Positions 43,383-52,172 of a DNA stretch of 64,000 nucleotides are shown here, piece by piece. Numbering within the stretch: the first letter of the stretch is position 1; the number at the start of each line of letters is the position of its first letter. The DNA comes from Clostridiales bacterium. GTDB taxonomy: Bacteria > Bacillota > Clostridia > Lachnospirales > Lachnospiraceae. A program made the translations under genes and the position numbers. The notes under the pieces were generated by a model. It was not told the origin of the DNA, searched no databases, and saw nothing but the letters and a program-made list of their open reading frames with translations. The stretch lies in contig JAJBTU010000010.1 in assembly GCA_020860715.1 (NCBI GenBank), forward strand, positions 31,647-95,646, written 5' to 3'.

Positions 43383-44138
43383 TCAGAACCACTTAAATGA
43401 CAGCTTCCACTGACCGGGGGAACGCAGCAGACTCTCATATTCTTCTACGGTCAGCACATCCTCCAGCTGAAGCAGATCCTCTTCATCAACCACGGCATGA
43501 AGCGAGTCGGAAAAGCAGAGTGCCGGATAAAGTACGCACCACCAGTTCCGGCCCTTTGCCTCCCCGAGGCAAATACGCACAGCTTCATACCATCCTGCGG
43601 GGAACGTACAGTCCCCGTAGGTGCGGTCCGGGAACCAGCTCTGCGCAAGCTGCGCGGAAGCGCGGTAAGACAGTCCCTGCTCTTCGAGCACGGCATTCGC
43701 GACATCTTCTATCTGTTTCAGATTTTCGGACACAAATTCCATCGTCGCCTCCCGTCCGTTCCAAGCGGCCTGATCCGCGCCCTTGACCGCCGCCGACCCT
43801 CCGGCGGATTCTGAAAGTATGTCCGATACCGGTTCTTCTGATACCGATTTTTCTGATACCGGTTCTTCCGATAATAATTTTCCTGACATCCACTCCAGCA
43901 CCGCGTCCCGCACCTGATATTTCACATTCTGATCTTCCTCACTGTCGCTGTTCGCGAGTACGTGAAATCTCAGGACCTCATCCGCGATACCCTGTTGAAG
44001 CATGTTCTGCTGCGCAGCCATGGCAGCAGCATTAAGAAAAACAGCAAGCAGCAGGAAAAGAAAAACTGATCCAGCCATTTTTCCGGGGTTTTTCCCTGAT
44101 TTTTTCCTGATCCTGCCAGATTCTTTATCCAAAAACAT
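43383..44138 (-). CDS. spoIIR: stage II sporulation protein R
   Basis: 251 residues from the ATG at 44138, nine bases after GGAGG; a TTG nine bases earlier has no room for the binding site. Secreted forespore signal that triggers SpoIIGA to process pro-sigma-E in the mother cell. Seen: a signal/anchor helix (AGSVFLFLLLAVFLNAAAMAAQQ), LRFHVLANSDSEEDQNVKYQVRDAVLEWM, RASAQLAQSWFPDRTYGDCTFPAGWYEAVRICLGEAKGRNWWCVLYPALCF. It has an in-frame low-complexity insert (about residues 90-115) of four to five EEPVS/EKSVS units. Its presence supports an endospore former. It converges with typA with only 21 bases between stops. Confidence 0.95.
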   Translation of the reverse strand: MFLDKESGRIRKKSGKNPGKMAGSVFLFLLLAVFLNAAAMAAQQNMLQQGIADEVLRFHVLANSDSEEDQNVKYQVRDAVLEWMSGKLLSEEPVSEKSVSEEPVSDILSESAGGSAAVKGADQAAWNGREATMEFVSENLKQIEDVANAVLEEQGLSYRASAQLAQSWFPDRTYGDCTFPAGWYEAVRICLGEAKGRNWWCVLYPALCFSDSLHAVVDEEDLLQLEDVLTVEEYESLLRSPGQWKLSFKWF

Positions 44139-44282
44139 TACAGGCAACCTCCCTGTTTCTATCGTGGAGTGTTGCCTGTATTTATGTTCTTATTCAGTTG
44201 TTTTCCATACTTTTCCGTGTTTTTACAAGTTTCAGAGCAGTCCCGGCAGAAAAAGTCTGTATCGCAGGACCGGAATTTCGAT

Positions 44283-45191
44283 TTATCTTACAGCCCCGAT
44301 CAGGCTGCGGATATCCTCTGTATTCTGACGGCGCATATACTCCTCTATTCCCTCAATCACATCCAGTGCTGCGTGCGGATTGCGGAAATTCGCCGTGCCG
44401 ACCGCGACCGCTGTCGCTCCTGCAAGGATGAATTCCAGCGCGTCCTCCGCGGAGGAAATTCCTCCCATGCCAATGATCGGCAGCTTCACAGCCTGCGCCG
44501 TCTGGTATACCATGCGCACCGCGATCGGATGAATCGCCGGTCCGGATACACCGCCGGTCTGATTGGCCAGAGCAAAGGTTCTCCGGTTTACATCGATCTT
44601 CATGCCGGTCAGAGTATTGATCATGGAAAGCGCGTCCGCGCCTCCTGCCTCCGCCGCGCGGGCCAGCTCTGTAATGTCCGTCACGTTCGGGCTGAGTTTC
44701 ATGATCACAGGCTGCTTCGCATGGCGCCTGATCTCGCGCGTAATCGCCTCCACCGAATCCGGATTCTGTCCAAATGCAATACCGCCGCAGCGGACATTCG
44801 GGCAGGAAATGTTGATCTCCAGAAGATCGACCCTGTCTTCGTCCGAAAGACGTTCGACCACCTCCACATATTCCTCCGTCGTATGCCCGCAGACATTCAC
44901 AATCACTGCGGTGTCATACTGCGCAAGAAACGGCAGGTCACGGGCACAGAAAGTCTCAATGCCCGGATTCTGCAGGCCGATCGCGTTCATCATACCGCCG
45001 CGGATCTCCGCTACCCGCGGGGTCGGATTGCCAGGCCAGGGAACATTCGCGACCCCCTTCGTCACAACCGCCCCCAGGCGGGACAGATCGACAAATTCAC
45101 TGTATTCCATACCGGAACCAAATGTACCGGATGCGGTCATCACCGGGTTTTTGAGTTCAACGCCTGCGACAGTCACCTTTGTATTTATCAT
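44283..45191 (-). CDS. pyrD: dihydroorotate dehydrogenase B, catalytic subunit
   Basis: 302 residues; class 1B FMN enzyme that oxidises dihydroorotate to orotate and passes electrons to PyrK. Seen: MINTKVTVAGVELKNPVMTASGTFGSG, GAVVTKGVANVPWPGNPTPRVAEIRGGMMNAIGLQNPG, LLEINISCPNVRCGGIAFGQNP with the active-site Cys, VIMKLSPNVTDI, INTLTGMKIDV, and IIGMGGISSAEDALEFILAGATAVAVGTANF (FMN phosphate). It follows pyrK by 60 bases. Cotranscription in the order pyrF-pyrK-pyrD is likely. Confidence 0.96.
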   Translation of the reverse strand: MINTKVTVAGVELKNPVMTASGTFGSGMEYSEFVDLSRLGAVVTKGVANVPWPGNPTPRVAEIRGGMMNAIGLQNPGIETFCARDLPFLAQYDTAVIVNVCGHTTEEYVEVVERLSDEDRVDLLEINISCPNVRCGGIAFGQNPDSVEAITREIRRHAKQPVIMKLSPNVTDITELARAAEAGGADALSMINTLTGMKIDVNRRTFALANQTGGVSGPAIHPIAVRMVYQTAQAVKLPIIGMGGISSAEDALEFILAGATAVAVGTANFRNPHAALDVIEGIEEYMRRQNTEDIRSLIGAVR

Positions 45192-45251
45192 AATCAGACT
45201 CCACCATTCCTGTAACTGTAAAATGTCCTCACAACAAGTGCGGAACCATCC

Positions 45252-46118
45252 TTATAAAACAACATCCTCCGCCGCAAACACCGGTCCCTCTTTGCAGACG
45301 CGTTTATTCTTTACCTGAGAATGCGCATCGATCTTTGCTGACTCACAGACGCAGGCCAGACAGGCTCCGATCCCGCACGCCATCCGCTGCTCCAGAGAAA
45401 GCCAGCACTCTGTTTCCTTCTTCTGCGCGTAAGCCTTGACAGCGCGAAGCATCGGTGTCGGTCCGCAGGCATAGATCACATCCGCATGCAGATCGTTTTC
45501 CCGGATGCAGTCGATCACGTTGCCCTGCGTGACTGTGCCGTAAAACGTTCCGTAGTCGTTTTCCATACCATGCAGCCTGCGATACAGAGAGTGATCCTCC
45601 ACTGCCGCATACAGTTCACCGCAGGTCTTCAGCTCATCCGTCAAAAACAGTTCGTCCCGATACCCCACAACTGACAGGACCCTGCCCTTAAGCTGTTTTG
45701 CGAGTTCTACCATCGGCGGGATCCCAATCCCTCCGCCGATCAGAAGCGCCGTCCGTCCTTCCGGGCATCGATCCAGGGGATAACCGTTGCCAAGCGGTCC
45801 GAGAAGATCCAGCGAATCTCCTGCACGGCAGCGCGCAAACTCTGCCGTCCCTTTCCCCGCGACCCGGTATACCAGACGAATCCGGCCATGCGCGCTGTCT
45901 GCCTCACAGATGCTGACAGGACGCGGAAGCAGCCGCCCGGAATCATTGCTGTATACAGAGACAAACTGTCCCGGCCGGGCATTCCCGGCGATGGGATCTG
46001 CCTGCAGCCACATGCTGAAAATCTGATTCGCAATCTGCTCCTGTGAATGAACGACCGCATGCAGCATTGTTTTATCGGTTTTCCTGTTGTTTTCGCCATT
46101 TTTGATTTCTTTTTTCAT
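45252..46118 (-). CDS. pyrK: dihydroorotate dehydrogenase B, electron transfer subunit
   Basis: 288 residues. FAD and [2Fe-2S] protein that moves electrons from PyrD to NAD. Seen: RPGQFVSVYSNDSGRLLPRPVSICEAD (FAD), VYRVAGKGTAEFARCRAGDSLDLLGPLGNGYPL, ALLIGGGIGIPPMVELAKQL (NAD), and the iron-sulfur cluster motif EQRMACGIGACLACVCES followed by the last Cys in KRVCKEGPVF. The start is uncertain: the N-terminal 17 residues (MKKEIKNGENNRKTDKT) are absent from most relatives, and an internal ATG at 46067 is an alternative. Confidence 0.94.
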   Translation of the reverse strand: MKKEIKNGENNRKTDKTMLHAVVHSQEQIANQIFSMWLQADPIAGNARPGQFVSVYSNDSGRLLPRPVSICEADSAHGRIRLVYRVAGKGTAEFARCRAGDSLDLLGPLGNGYPLDRCPEGRTALLIGGGIGIPPMVELAKQLKGRVLSVVGYRDELFLTDELKTCGELYAAVEDHSLYRRLHGMENDYGTFYGTVTQGNVIDCIRENDLHADVIYACGPTPMLRAVKAYAQKKETECWLSLEQRMACGIGACLACVCESAKIDAHSQVKNKRVCKEGPVFAAEDVVL

Positions 46119-46234
46119 TTCTCAACTGTCCCCGAATGTCCTTTTTCCTGCCCGGAAGTATCTTTCAGGCCTTCCGCCAATGTCTGCCGGTCAGCGCCGT
46201 TTATGCGCTCCGCTGGTGTCTTCATTTCTGACTG

Positions 46235-47173
46235 TCAGCGCCGTTCCAGTGCTTTGTTGATATCTTCGATCATGTCGGTCACAGCCGCCCGGCTCGCCTC
46301 CGGAAAGTGTTCCGCCCCAAATGACGCGTATTTCTCCTGTTTATACGCAGCAATGATGCCGCGCGAAGAGTTGACGATGGCGCCGAGCCCGTCCTCGTTG
46401 AAAAAGGGCGCCAGATCCGCCGCTTTTCCACCCTGCGCGCCGTAGCCCGGCACAAGGATAAAGCACTTCGGCATCACACGGCGAAGCGTTTTTCCCATCT
46501 CCGGATAGGTGGCTCCGACCACCGCCCCGACGTAGCTGTAGGTCTCTCCCATGCAGGAGTCCGCCCACTCCGCTACCTTTTCTCCCACCAGTTCATACAG
46601 CGGCCGCGTGCCGTCCGCGTCAGCCGCCAGCCGGTCCTGAAATTCCCCGCTCGACGGATTTGACGTCTTGACAAGGACAAAAATTCCTTTTTTTTCTTCC
46701 CGGCATACATCCAGAAACGGCCTGATCCCGTCCGTGCCGAGATATGGATTCACGGTCGCAAAATCCTCGCCGAACGGTGTCAGCTGCTGCGAACCGACCT
46801 GCACCCTGCCCAGATGTGCCGTGGCATACGCTGCGGACGTAGAACCGATATCGCCGCGCTTTACATCGCCGATGACGACAAGCCCCTTTTCATGGCAATA
46901 GTCAATCGTCTTCTGAAAAGCGATAAGCCCCGGAATGCCAAACTGCTCGTACATCGCGATCTGCGGTTTCACCGCCGGAATGAGATCGTACACTGCGTCC
47001 ACGATTTTTTTATTGTACTGCCAGACGGCCTCCGCAGCCCCCTCCAGCGTCTCTCCATATTCCGCAAAGGCTGCCTTTTTGATGTGTTCCGGAATATACG
47101 CCAGCATCGGATCCAGACCGACCACGATCGGCGCGTTTGTCTTTTTGATATTTTCAATCAGCTTCTGTATCAC
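46235..47173 (-). CDS. pyrF: orotidine 5'-phosphate decarboxylase, PyrF2 type
   Basis: 312 residues, the longer class II form. Decarboxylates OMP to UMP. Seen: NAPIVVGLDPMLAYIPEHI, DLIPAVKPQIAMYEQFGIPGLIAFQ, VIGDVKRGDIGSTSAAYATAHLG (catalytic Lys/Asp), VNPYLGTDGIRPFLD, LVKTSNPSSGEFQD, and FILVPGYGAQGGKAADLA. First gene of the pyrF-pyrK-pyrD run. A 99-base gap separates it from the upstream glycosyltransferase fusion. No obvious PyrR-binding leader is seen in it. Confidence 0.96.
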   Translation of the reverse strand: MIQKLIENIKKTNAPIVVGLDPMLAYIPEHIKKAAFAEYGETLEGAAEAVWQYNKKIVDAVYDLIPAVKPQIAMYEQFGIPGLIAFQKTIDYCHEKGLVVIGDVKRGDIGSTSAAYATAHLGRVQVGSQQLTPFGEDFATVNPYLGTDGIRPFLDVCREEKKGIFVLVKTSNPSSGEFQDRLAADADGTRPLYELVGEKVAEWADSCMGETYSYVGAVVGATYPEMGKTLRRVMPKCFILVPGYGAQGGKAADLAPFFNEDGLGAIVNSSRGIIAAYKQEKYASFGAEHFPEASRAAVTDMIEDINKALERR

Positions 47174-47272
47174 AGTTATTTCCTCCCTCTGATTATTTAA
47201 AATGCTCTCCAGACTGCCGGCGTCTTCTGATATCCGTCCTCGTTTTCACAGGATGCGCCGGCATAACCGGAA

Positions 47273-49513
47273 TCAGCTTTCCCACTTGCTTAAAAACGCC
47301 GCAGAATACTTTAATACGCCGTTCACCGCGTACGCGCAAAACAGGCATGCGGATGCCGCTCTGCCAAATCCCGCATAACGGTAAGCGCGGTATGTCATAC
47401 GCGCGGAGTGGAGTTTCCCGCCGGATTTACCCGACGCAGTCAGGCGGTATTTCAAAAGCGGTTCATTGACTGCCGCCGCCTGTCCGTATTTTTTCAGGAT
47501 GCGCAGCCAGGCAATGTAATCCTCATGGCTGTCCTCATGCTCCATGGGAAATTCCTTCGCGATATCCGCACGAAGCACCACCGAAGAACAGTTAATGCAG
47601 TTGTGCAGCAAAAGCCGCCGATAGGTAATCGTCTCATGTACCGGAATCACATGTCCGGTCAGTTCTCCTTCATGCGTAACCAGTTCCCGCGCGGTCGCAC
47701 ACAGGACCGGAGCGGATGCCCCCGTCTCCAGCAGAGCCAGCTGTTTTCTGAGCTTATCCTGCGTCCACCAGTCGTCCGCATCCAGAAACGCGACATATTT
47801 TCCTTTCGCCATCTGTACGCCGCGGTTGCGCGTCGCCGCCGCTCCCAGGCTGCTCTCATTTTTGCTGTAATGAATCCTGGGTTCTTTCTGATATTTCTCC
47901 ATGACCGCATCCAGTTCATCCGGTGAATCGTCATTCAGTACCAGAATTTCAAGCGGGACCTCCTGCTCCAGCGCGGAATCGATCGCACGGCTGATCGTGT
48001 CTGCACAGCCGCACGCCGGAATGATGACCGAGACGAGCGGCTCCGCCGTCTCATCCGACGCTTTATCCGTCTCCGGATGCTGACTGCGCTCTGCGGCATC
48101 CGTCCCGGCGCCTTCCCTGCTCCGGAAGGCATCCCCAGACTGCAGACCGGCTGTCGACGCCGTCCTCTGCCACTGTTCCACGCCCTCCGTATTCTCCTTC
48201 TGAAACAGAATCTTGACCGTCGTGGCAATCAGCTGCAGATCCAGCAGAAACGAAAAATTCTCTATATAGGTGAGATCCAGCTTCAGCTTGTCGTAAGGCT
48301 TTGTATTGTATTTTCCGTAAACCTGCGCGTATCCGGTCAGACCGGCCTTCACCTTCAGGCGGTACGAAAACTCCGGGATCTCCCGCTCGTACTCCGCCGC
48401 AATTTCCGGGCGTTCCGGACGCGGACCGACCAGAGACATATCTCCCGCCAAAATATTCAAAAGCTGTGGCAGCTCATCAAAGTGAATGTTGCGCAGCACC
48501 CTTCCGACCGGAGTCACCCGGTCGTCTCCTTTTGCCGCCAGACGCGCGCCCTGTTTTTCCGAATCCATCCGCATGCTGCGGAATTTGTATACCATAAAAA
48601 CCCTGCCGTTCTTCGTCAGGCGCTTTTGCCGGTAGAAGACAGGCCCGCCGTCATATGCCTTGATCAGGATCGCGATCAGCAAAAACAGCGGTAAAAGGAC
48701 GATCAGCAGCACTGCTGAGATCAGTACATCAAAAATGCGCTTGATCACCTGCTGTTCCACGGTCAGGCCGCGGTTCCGGAAAAGCAGCAGCGGCGTGTCG
48801 AAAAGATTGATCTCTTCTGAACTCATCACCATAATGTCTGAAATCTTCGGCTCACAATAACAGCGGATATCATGTTCAAAGCAGAATTTCAAAAACAGAT
48901 TGCGCTCATGTGAGGGCACATCGCAGATCATGACCGCCTGATGCTGCAGAATCTCCTGCTCAATTTTCTCCACGCCTTCTTCCAGCGACATCATTCCCTG
49001 GATGGTGTATTTATCCTTTCGTCCTTCCATCTTTTTGATCAGGGGCGACGGATCAAAGCTGCCATAGATCAGAAGGATCGCGTGCGGCGGATAGATTCTC
49101 GTATAGATCCACCGCATAAAAAGCACCCAAATAATTACTGCGCCCAGATTGATGCCGCACACGCGGAGCATGGGCTGAATATGCTCCAGAAACTTCCAGC
49201 GGCCGATCAGCGCCAGCTGGATATAGACAACTCCGTTTACAATGATCACAGAGAAAATCTGCGACAAAATGACGTCCAGTACCCTCTGGTATCCGACTTT
49301 AAAAGCGGAAAACAGCTTCGATACCACGACCACCAGAAACGCGTACAGCGCGATCAGCGCCCAGTGCCCCCAGAAGCTGTAACGTCTTCCGATCACAGCC
49401 GTAGAATGATAGCAGTGAAACCAGGTATACGCAAATACACCTGTCTGAACTGCCACGATCAGTACCGAAGCCACAAACATGATCAGTCTCTTGTACTGTT
49501 CTCTTCTCTTCAT
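47273..49513 (-). CDS. fusion of polyprenyl-phosphate sugar transferase and GT2 glycosyltransferase
   Basis: 746 residues from the ATG at 49513. Residues 1-145 have four or five membrane helices (LIMFVASVLIVAVQTGVFAY, WALIALYAFLVVVV). A CoA-binding-like region follows (HAILLIYGSFDPSPLI), then a WcaJ/RfbP-type bacterial transferase domain (about 262-450): IKRIFDVLISAVLLIVLLPLF, GPVFYRQKRLTKNGRVFMVYKFRSM, HFDELPQLLNILAGDMSLVGPRPERPE. After a Ser/Glu-rich linker (455-490) comes a GT2 domain (from about 494): LVSVIIPACGCADTI, AFLDADDWW with the DXD-type motif near 574, and SHEDYIAWLRILKKYG. One protein would therefore load a sugar-1-phosphate on the lipid carrier and add a second sugar. Substrates are unknown. 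Confidence 0.9.
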   Translation of the reverse strand: MKRREQYKRLIMFVASVLIVAVQTGVFAYTWFHCYHSTAVIGRRYSFWGHWALIALYAFLVVVVSKLFSAFKVGYQRVLDVILSQIFSVIIVNGVVYIQLALIGRWKFLEHIQPMLRVCGINLGAVIIWVLFMRWIYTRIYPPHAILLIYGSFDPSPLIKKMEGRKDKYTIQGMMSLEEGVEKIEQEILQHQAVMICDVPSHERNLFLKFCFEHDIRCYCEPKISDIMVMSSEEINLFDTPLLLFRNRGLTVEQQVIKRIFDVLISAVLLIVLLPLFLLIAILIKAYDGGPVFYRQKRLTKNGRVFMVYKFRSMRMDSEKQGARLAAKGDDRVTPVGRVLRNIHFDELPQLLNILAGDMSLVGPRPERPEIAAEYEREIPEFSYRLKVKAGLTGYAQVYGKYNTKPYDKLKLDLTYIENFSFLLDLQLIATTVKILFQKENTEGVEQWQRTASTAGLQSGDAFRSREGAGTDAAERSQHPETDKASDETAEPLVSVIIPACGCADTISRAIDSALEQEVPLEILVLNDDSPDELDAVMEKYQKEPRIHYSKNESSLGAAATRNRGVQMAKGKYVAFLDADDWWTQDKLRKQLALLETGASAPVLCATARELVTHEGELTGHVIPVHETITYRRLLLHNCINCSSVVLRADIAKEFPMEHEDSHEDYIAWLRILKKYGQAAAVNEPLLKYRLTASGKSGGKLHSARMTYRAYRYAGFGRAASACLFCAYAVNGVLKYSAAFLSKWES

Positions 49514-49610
49514 GAAGTACCTTTCCATTTGTAATCTGATAAACCGCCGCGCGCGGATGCGCATGGGAAAAGCCGCATCTGCCGATGACTCCCAGACGCG
49601 GCTCGCTCTT

Positions 49611-49865
49611 TCAATTCAGCCCGTTGATAAAAGCAGAAATCCGCTCAGCGGCTTCTTCCTCATCCGGGCCCTCAAAACACAAGACAATCTCATCACCGCT
49701 CTGTACACACGCGCTCAAAACACTGAGCAGACTTTTTGCGTTGTACTCGCGGTCACGGAAATGTATCGTTATCTTTGAATCAAATTCCATTGCCAGCGTA
49801 CAAAGCTGACCGGCCGGACGTAAATGGAGTCCCAGTTCATTATTTACCGTCAGTCTCTTCTCCAT
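49611..49865 (-). CDS. HPr family phosphocarrier protein
   Basis: 84 residues from the ATG at 49865, nine bases after GGAGG; a GTG at 49874 abuts it. HPr fold: RLTVNNELGLHLRPAGQLCTLAMEF, with the phosphorylated His14 in GLHLRPA (canonical HPr has GLHARPA), and Ser45 in AKSLLSVLSACVQSGDEI at the regulatory site. GPDEEEAAERISAFIN completes it. Located after cdaR with five bases between, an arrangement seen in other Lachnospiraceae. It may act in PTS transfer or as a Crh-like regulator; His is retained, so phosphotransfer is possible. Confidence 0.92.
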   Translation of the reverse strand: MEKRLTVNNELGLHLRPAGQLCTLAMEFDSKITIHFRDREYNAKSLLSVLSACVQSGDEIVLCFEGPDEEEAAERISAFINGLN

Positions 49866-49870
49866 TCTTA

Positions 49871-51229
49871 TCACTCCTCCGTAGAATCTTCCTGCTGCTC
49901 CTGTTCCGCAGCATTCACCATCAGAGTCACCTCAGAAACAAGCGTAAAGCCGTCCGGCAGTTCAACATCCACAGCTATCTCGTAATCTCCGGCCTCCGAG
50001 CAGACAGAAAGATCGATCGTCGCCGTAACTTCTCCCGCTGTGATCGTACGTTCCTCGTCATCTGCATGTACCGTCACGGAAATCGCATCCGCCGGGGAAA
50101 AGGTCAGTACCATATTGTCCGGACGGTTCAGCACCGTCAGTTCAGAAAGAGCGATCTGCACGGTCTGGTCTCCATTCTGCTCCACTACTACCGTCACGGA
50201 AATCACGGAATCTGTGCCCTGTGCGAGCCGCACATCTTCAAGGGCGCTGATCGTCTCTGTCAGATCCACTTCCTGTGTAAAGGTTTCCGTTGCCCCCGCC
50301 ACGGAGACCGGTGTGCTCACCGAGAGCGCTTCGATCAGGGAAAGCGCCTCCGTTGTTCCGACCAGATTGACTGTCGTCGGCACCGTAGTCACCTCGGTCA
50401 CTTCATAGCCCTGCGCCGGAGTGCCGCTGGTCTCGATCATCACCGGGACTTCATACAGCACCTCCCAGAGTTCCACATCTATCGTCACCGTATTGTCGGA
50501 GAGCAGGACTCCGGAGGAATTTTTAATCTGCAGCCGGCTCATCTGTGTCTCACTGAGTTCGTCGCCGTTTTTATCCGTAATGGTAAGTGTGGACGTCATC
50601 CTCTGATCCGTGGAGATCCCGTTCACCGAGATCGTCGCCGTCACCTGGCCGATCCGCTCCAGCAGGCTCTCCGGTCCTGCAATCTGTACGGTCTTACCGT
50701 CCACGATCTCTGTCGTTCCAACCTCATATCCGCTCTGCGGTGTCCCCGTGGTCTCCACCGTCACCGCAAACTCGCTCTCCTGAATCTGCTCCAGTTCCAC
50801 CTTCATGGAAGATGGAACAACCGTGATCTCATCCAGCGTCACCGCCGAATTTGTGCAGGTCACCGTCAGAGGCACCGTGTTCATCTCCGTCAGATTCTCC
50901 ATGTCCGCTATGACTGTAAAATCAGAGGCAGACAGGCTCTCCAGCACTCGCCTGCGCTCCGTGACCTTGATCACCACCGAATCCTCTGATACGATATCAA
51001 ACGCCTTGTCGATCTCCGTCACACTGTCTTCATTCACAATCTCAATCCGGATGTCCCGAAACAGCTTGGATGTCGTCGGATTGCTGACATTGGCAACGAC
51101 CAGCCAGATCACAAACGCGACCCCCACGGAAAGCAGCTTCAGCGAAAGATTCCTCCGCAGGCTTCCGACCAGCTTTTTCCAGAGTTTTTTTGGAAATTTG
51201 AGGGATATCTTATGCTTCATTTGCTTCAT
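49871..51229 (-). CDS. cdaR: CdaA regulator, YbbR-domain protein
   Basis: 452 residues from the ATG at 51229. One membrane helix near the N-terminus (LSLKLLSVGVAFVIWLVVANV), then an external region of four YbbR-like repeats, each about 80-90 residues (for example VTVETTGTPQSGYEVGTTEIVDGKTVQIAGPESLLERIG, and VMIETSGTPAQGYEVTEVTTVPTTVNLVGTTEALSLIEAL). The acidic C-terminus is NAAEQEQQEDSTEE. CdaR binds CdaA and modulates c-di-AMP production. It overlaps the cdaA end by 20 bases. The usual next gene, glmM, is not here; an HPr-type gene follows instead. Confidence 0.93.
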   Translation of the reverse strand: MKQMKHKISLKFPKKLWKKLVGSLRRNLSLKLLSVGVAFVIWLVVANVSNPTTSKLFRDIRIEIVNEDSVTEIDKAFDIVSEDSVVIKVTERRRVLESLSASDFTVIADMENLTEMNTVPLTVTCTNSAVTLDEITVVPSSMKVELEQIQESEFAVTVETTGTPQSGYEVGTTEIVDGKTVQIAGPESLLERIGQVTATISVNGISTDQRMTSTLTITDKNGDELSETQMSRLQIKNSSGVLLSDNTVTIDVELWEVLYEVPVMIETSGTPAQGYEVTEVTTVPTTVNLVGTTEALSLIEALSVSTPVSVAGATETFTQEVDLTETISALEDVRLAQGTDSVISVTVVVEQNGDQTVQIALSELTVLNRPDNMVLTFSPADAISVTVHADDEERTITAGEVTATIDLSVCSEAGDYEIAVDVELPDGFTLVSEVTLMVNAAEQEQQEDSTEE

Positions 51230-52097
51230 TTTTCGTCCGCCCTTTCCAGAGCTTAAATTTCTTTGGGGCAACCGATTTGTTCTGCAGAATTTCAAGCTGT
51301 TTCTTCAGCTCCCCGGAGGAAATCCCATGCAGCAGTTCCCCTTTGTATGCGACGGAGATATCTCCGGTCTCCTCCGAAACGATCACCGTCATCGAATCGG
51401 TCTCCTCGCTGATGCCGACGCCCGCTCTGTGTCTCGTGCCCAGAGCTTTGTTCAGCATCATGTTATCCGACAGCGGCAGATAACAGGTCGCCGCCGTAAT
51501 GCGGTTGCCCTTGATAATTACCGCTCCGTCATGAAGCGGCGTATTGTGTTCAAATATATTGACCAGAAGCTGGCTTGTCACGATCGAGTCCAGCATGATC
51601 CCGGTCCGTTCGTATTCCTCCAGCCGGATGTTTTGTTCCACAACGATCAGAGCACCCGTCCGTGCTTTGCTCATCTCCACAGATGCTTTCACGATCTCAT
51701 TGACCGTCTTATCACTGAAGCGTTCCGATACATTTTTACTGTCATCGCCCAGCTGAAACAGTCCCGAAAAAATCGGTTTCTCACCGATCTGCTCCAGCGC
51801 CTTGCGTATTTCCGGATGAAAGACGACGACAGCAGCCGTAATCGCAATATCCACGACACGGTTCACAAGGTACATCAGTGTCGTCATCTGCAGTACATAC
51901 ACCAGCGCGATGCAGGCGGAAAGGATCGCGATGCCTTTCAGCAGATTCCAGGCTCTGGTATTCTGGGTCCAGAGCAGCAGATTGTATACAAGGGAAGCCA
52001 GAATCAGAATTTCAAGAATATCCGTGAGCGTGATCGACACAGTCGGTAACGTCAGCCAGGAAAGGCTGTCCTGCAGCCAAAACAGAAACCCGCTCAT
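51210..52097 (-). CDS. cdaA: diadenylate cyclase CdaA
   Basis: 295 residues from the ATG at 52097 (GGGGGAG five bases upstream). Membrane-bound enzyme that makes c-di-AMP from two ATP. Three helices at the N-terminus (about residues 15-90; LTDILEILILASLVYNLLLW, GIAILSACIALVYVLQM), then the DAC domain with the catalytic motifs PLHDGAVII near residue 187 and GTRHRAGVGISEETD near 219. The coupled CdaR follows. c-di-AMP controls potassium and osmolyte transport and wall homeostasis in Firmicutes. Confidence 0.95.
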   Translation of the reverse strand: MSGFLFWLQDSLSWLTLPTVSITLTDILEILILASLVYNLLLWTQNTRAWNLLKGIAILSACIALVYVLQMTTLMYLVNRVVDIAITAAVVVFHPEIRKALEQIGEKPIFSGLFQLGDDSKNVSERFSDKTVNEIVKASVEMSKARTGALIVVEQNIRLEEYERTGIMLDSIVTSQLLVNIFEHNTPLHDGAVIIKGNRITAATCYLPLSDNMMLNKALGTRHRAGVGISEETDSMTVIVSEETGDISVAYKGELLHGISSGELKKQLEILQNKSVAPKKFKLWKGRTKNEANEA

Positions 52098-52172
52098 TTT
52101 GCTCCCCCTTTTGCCGGTATCAGTTGCAATGGTCATGCCGTGCTGTGCGCTCTGCATTCCACGCAGCCACTT

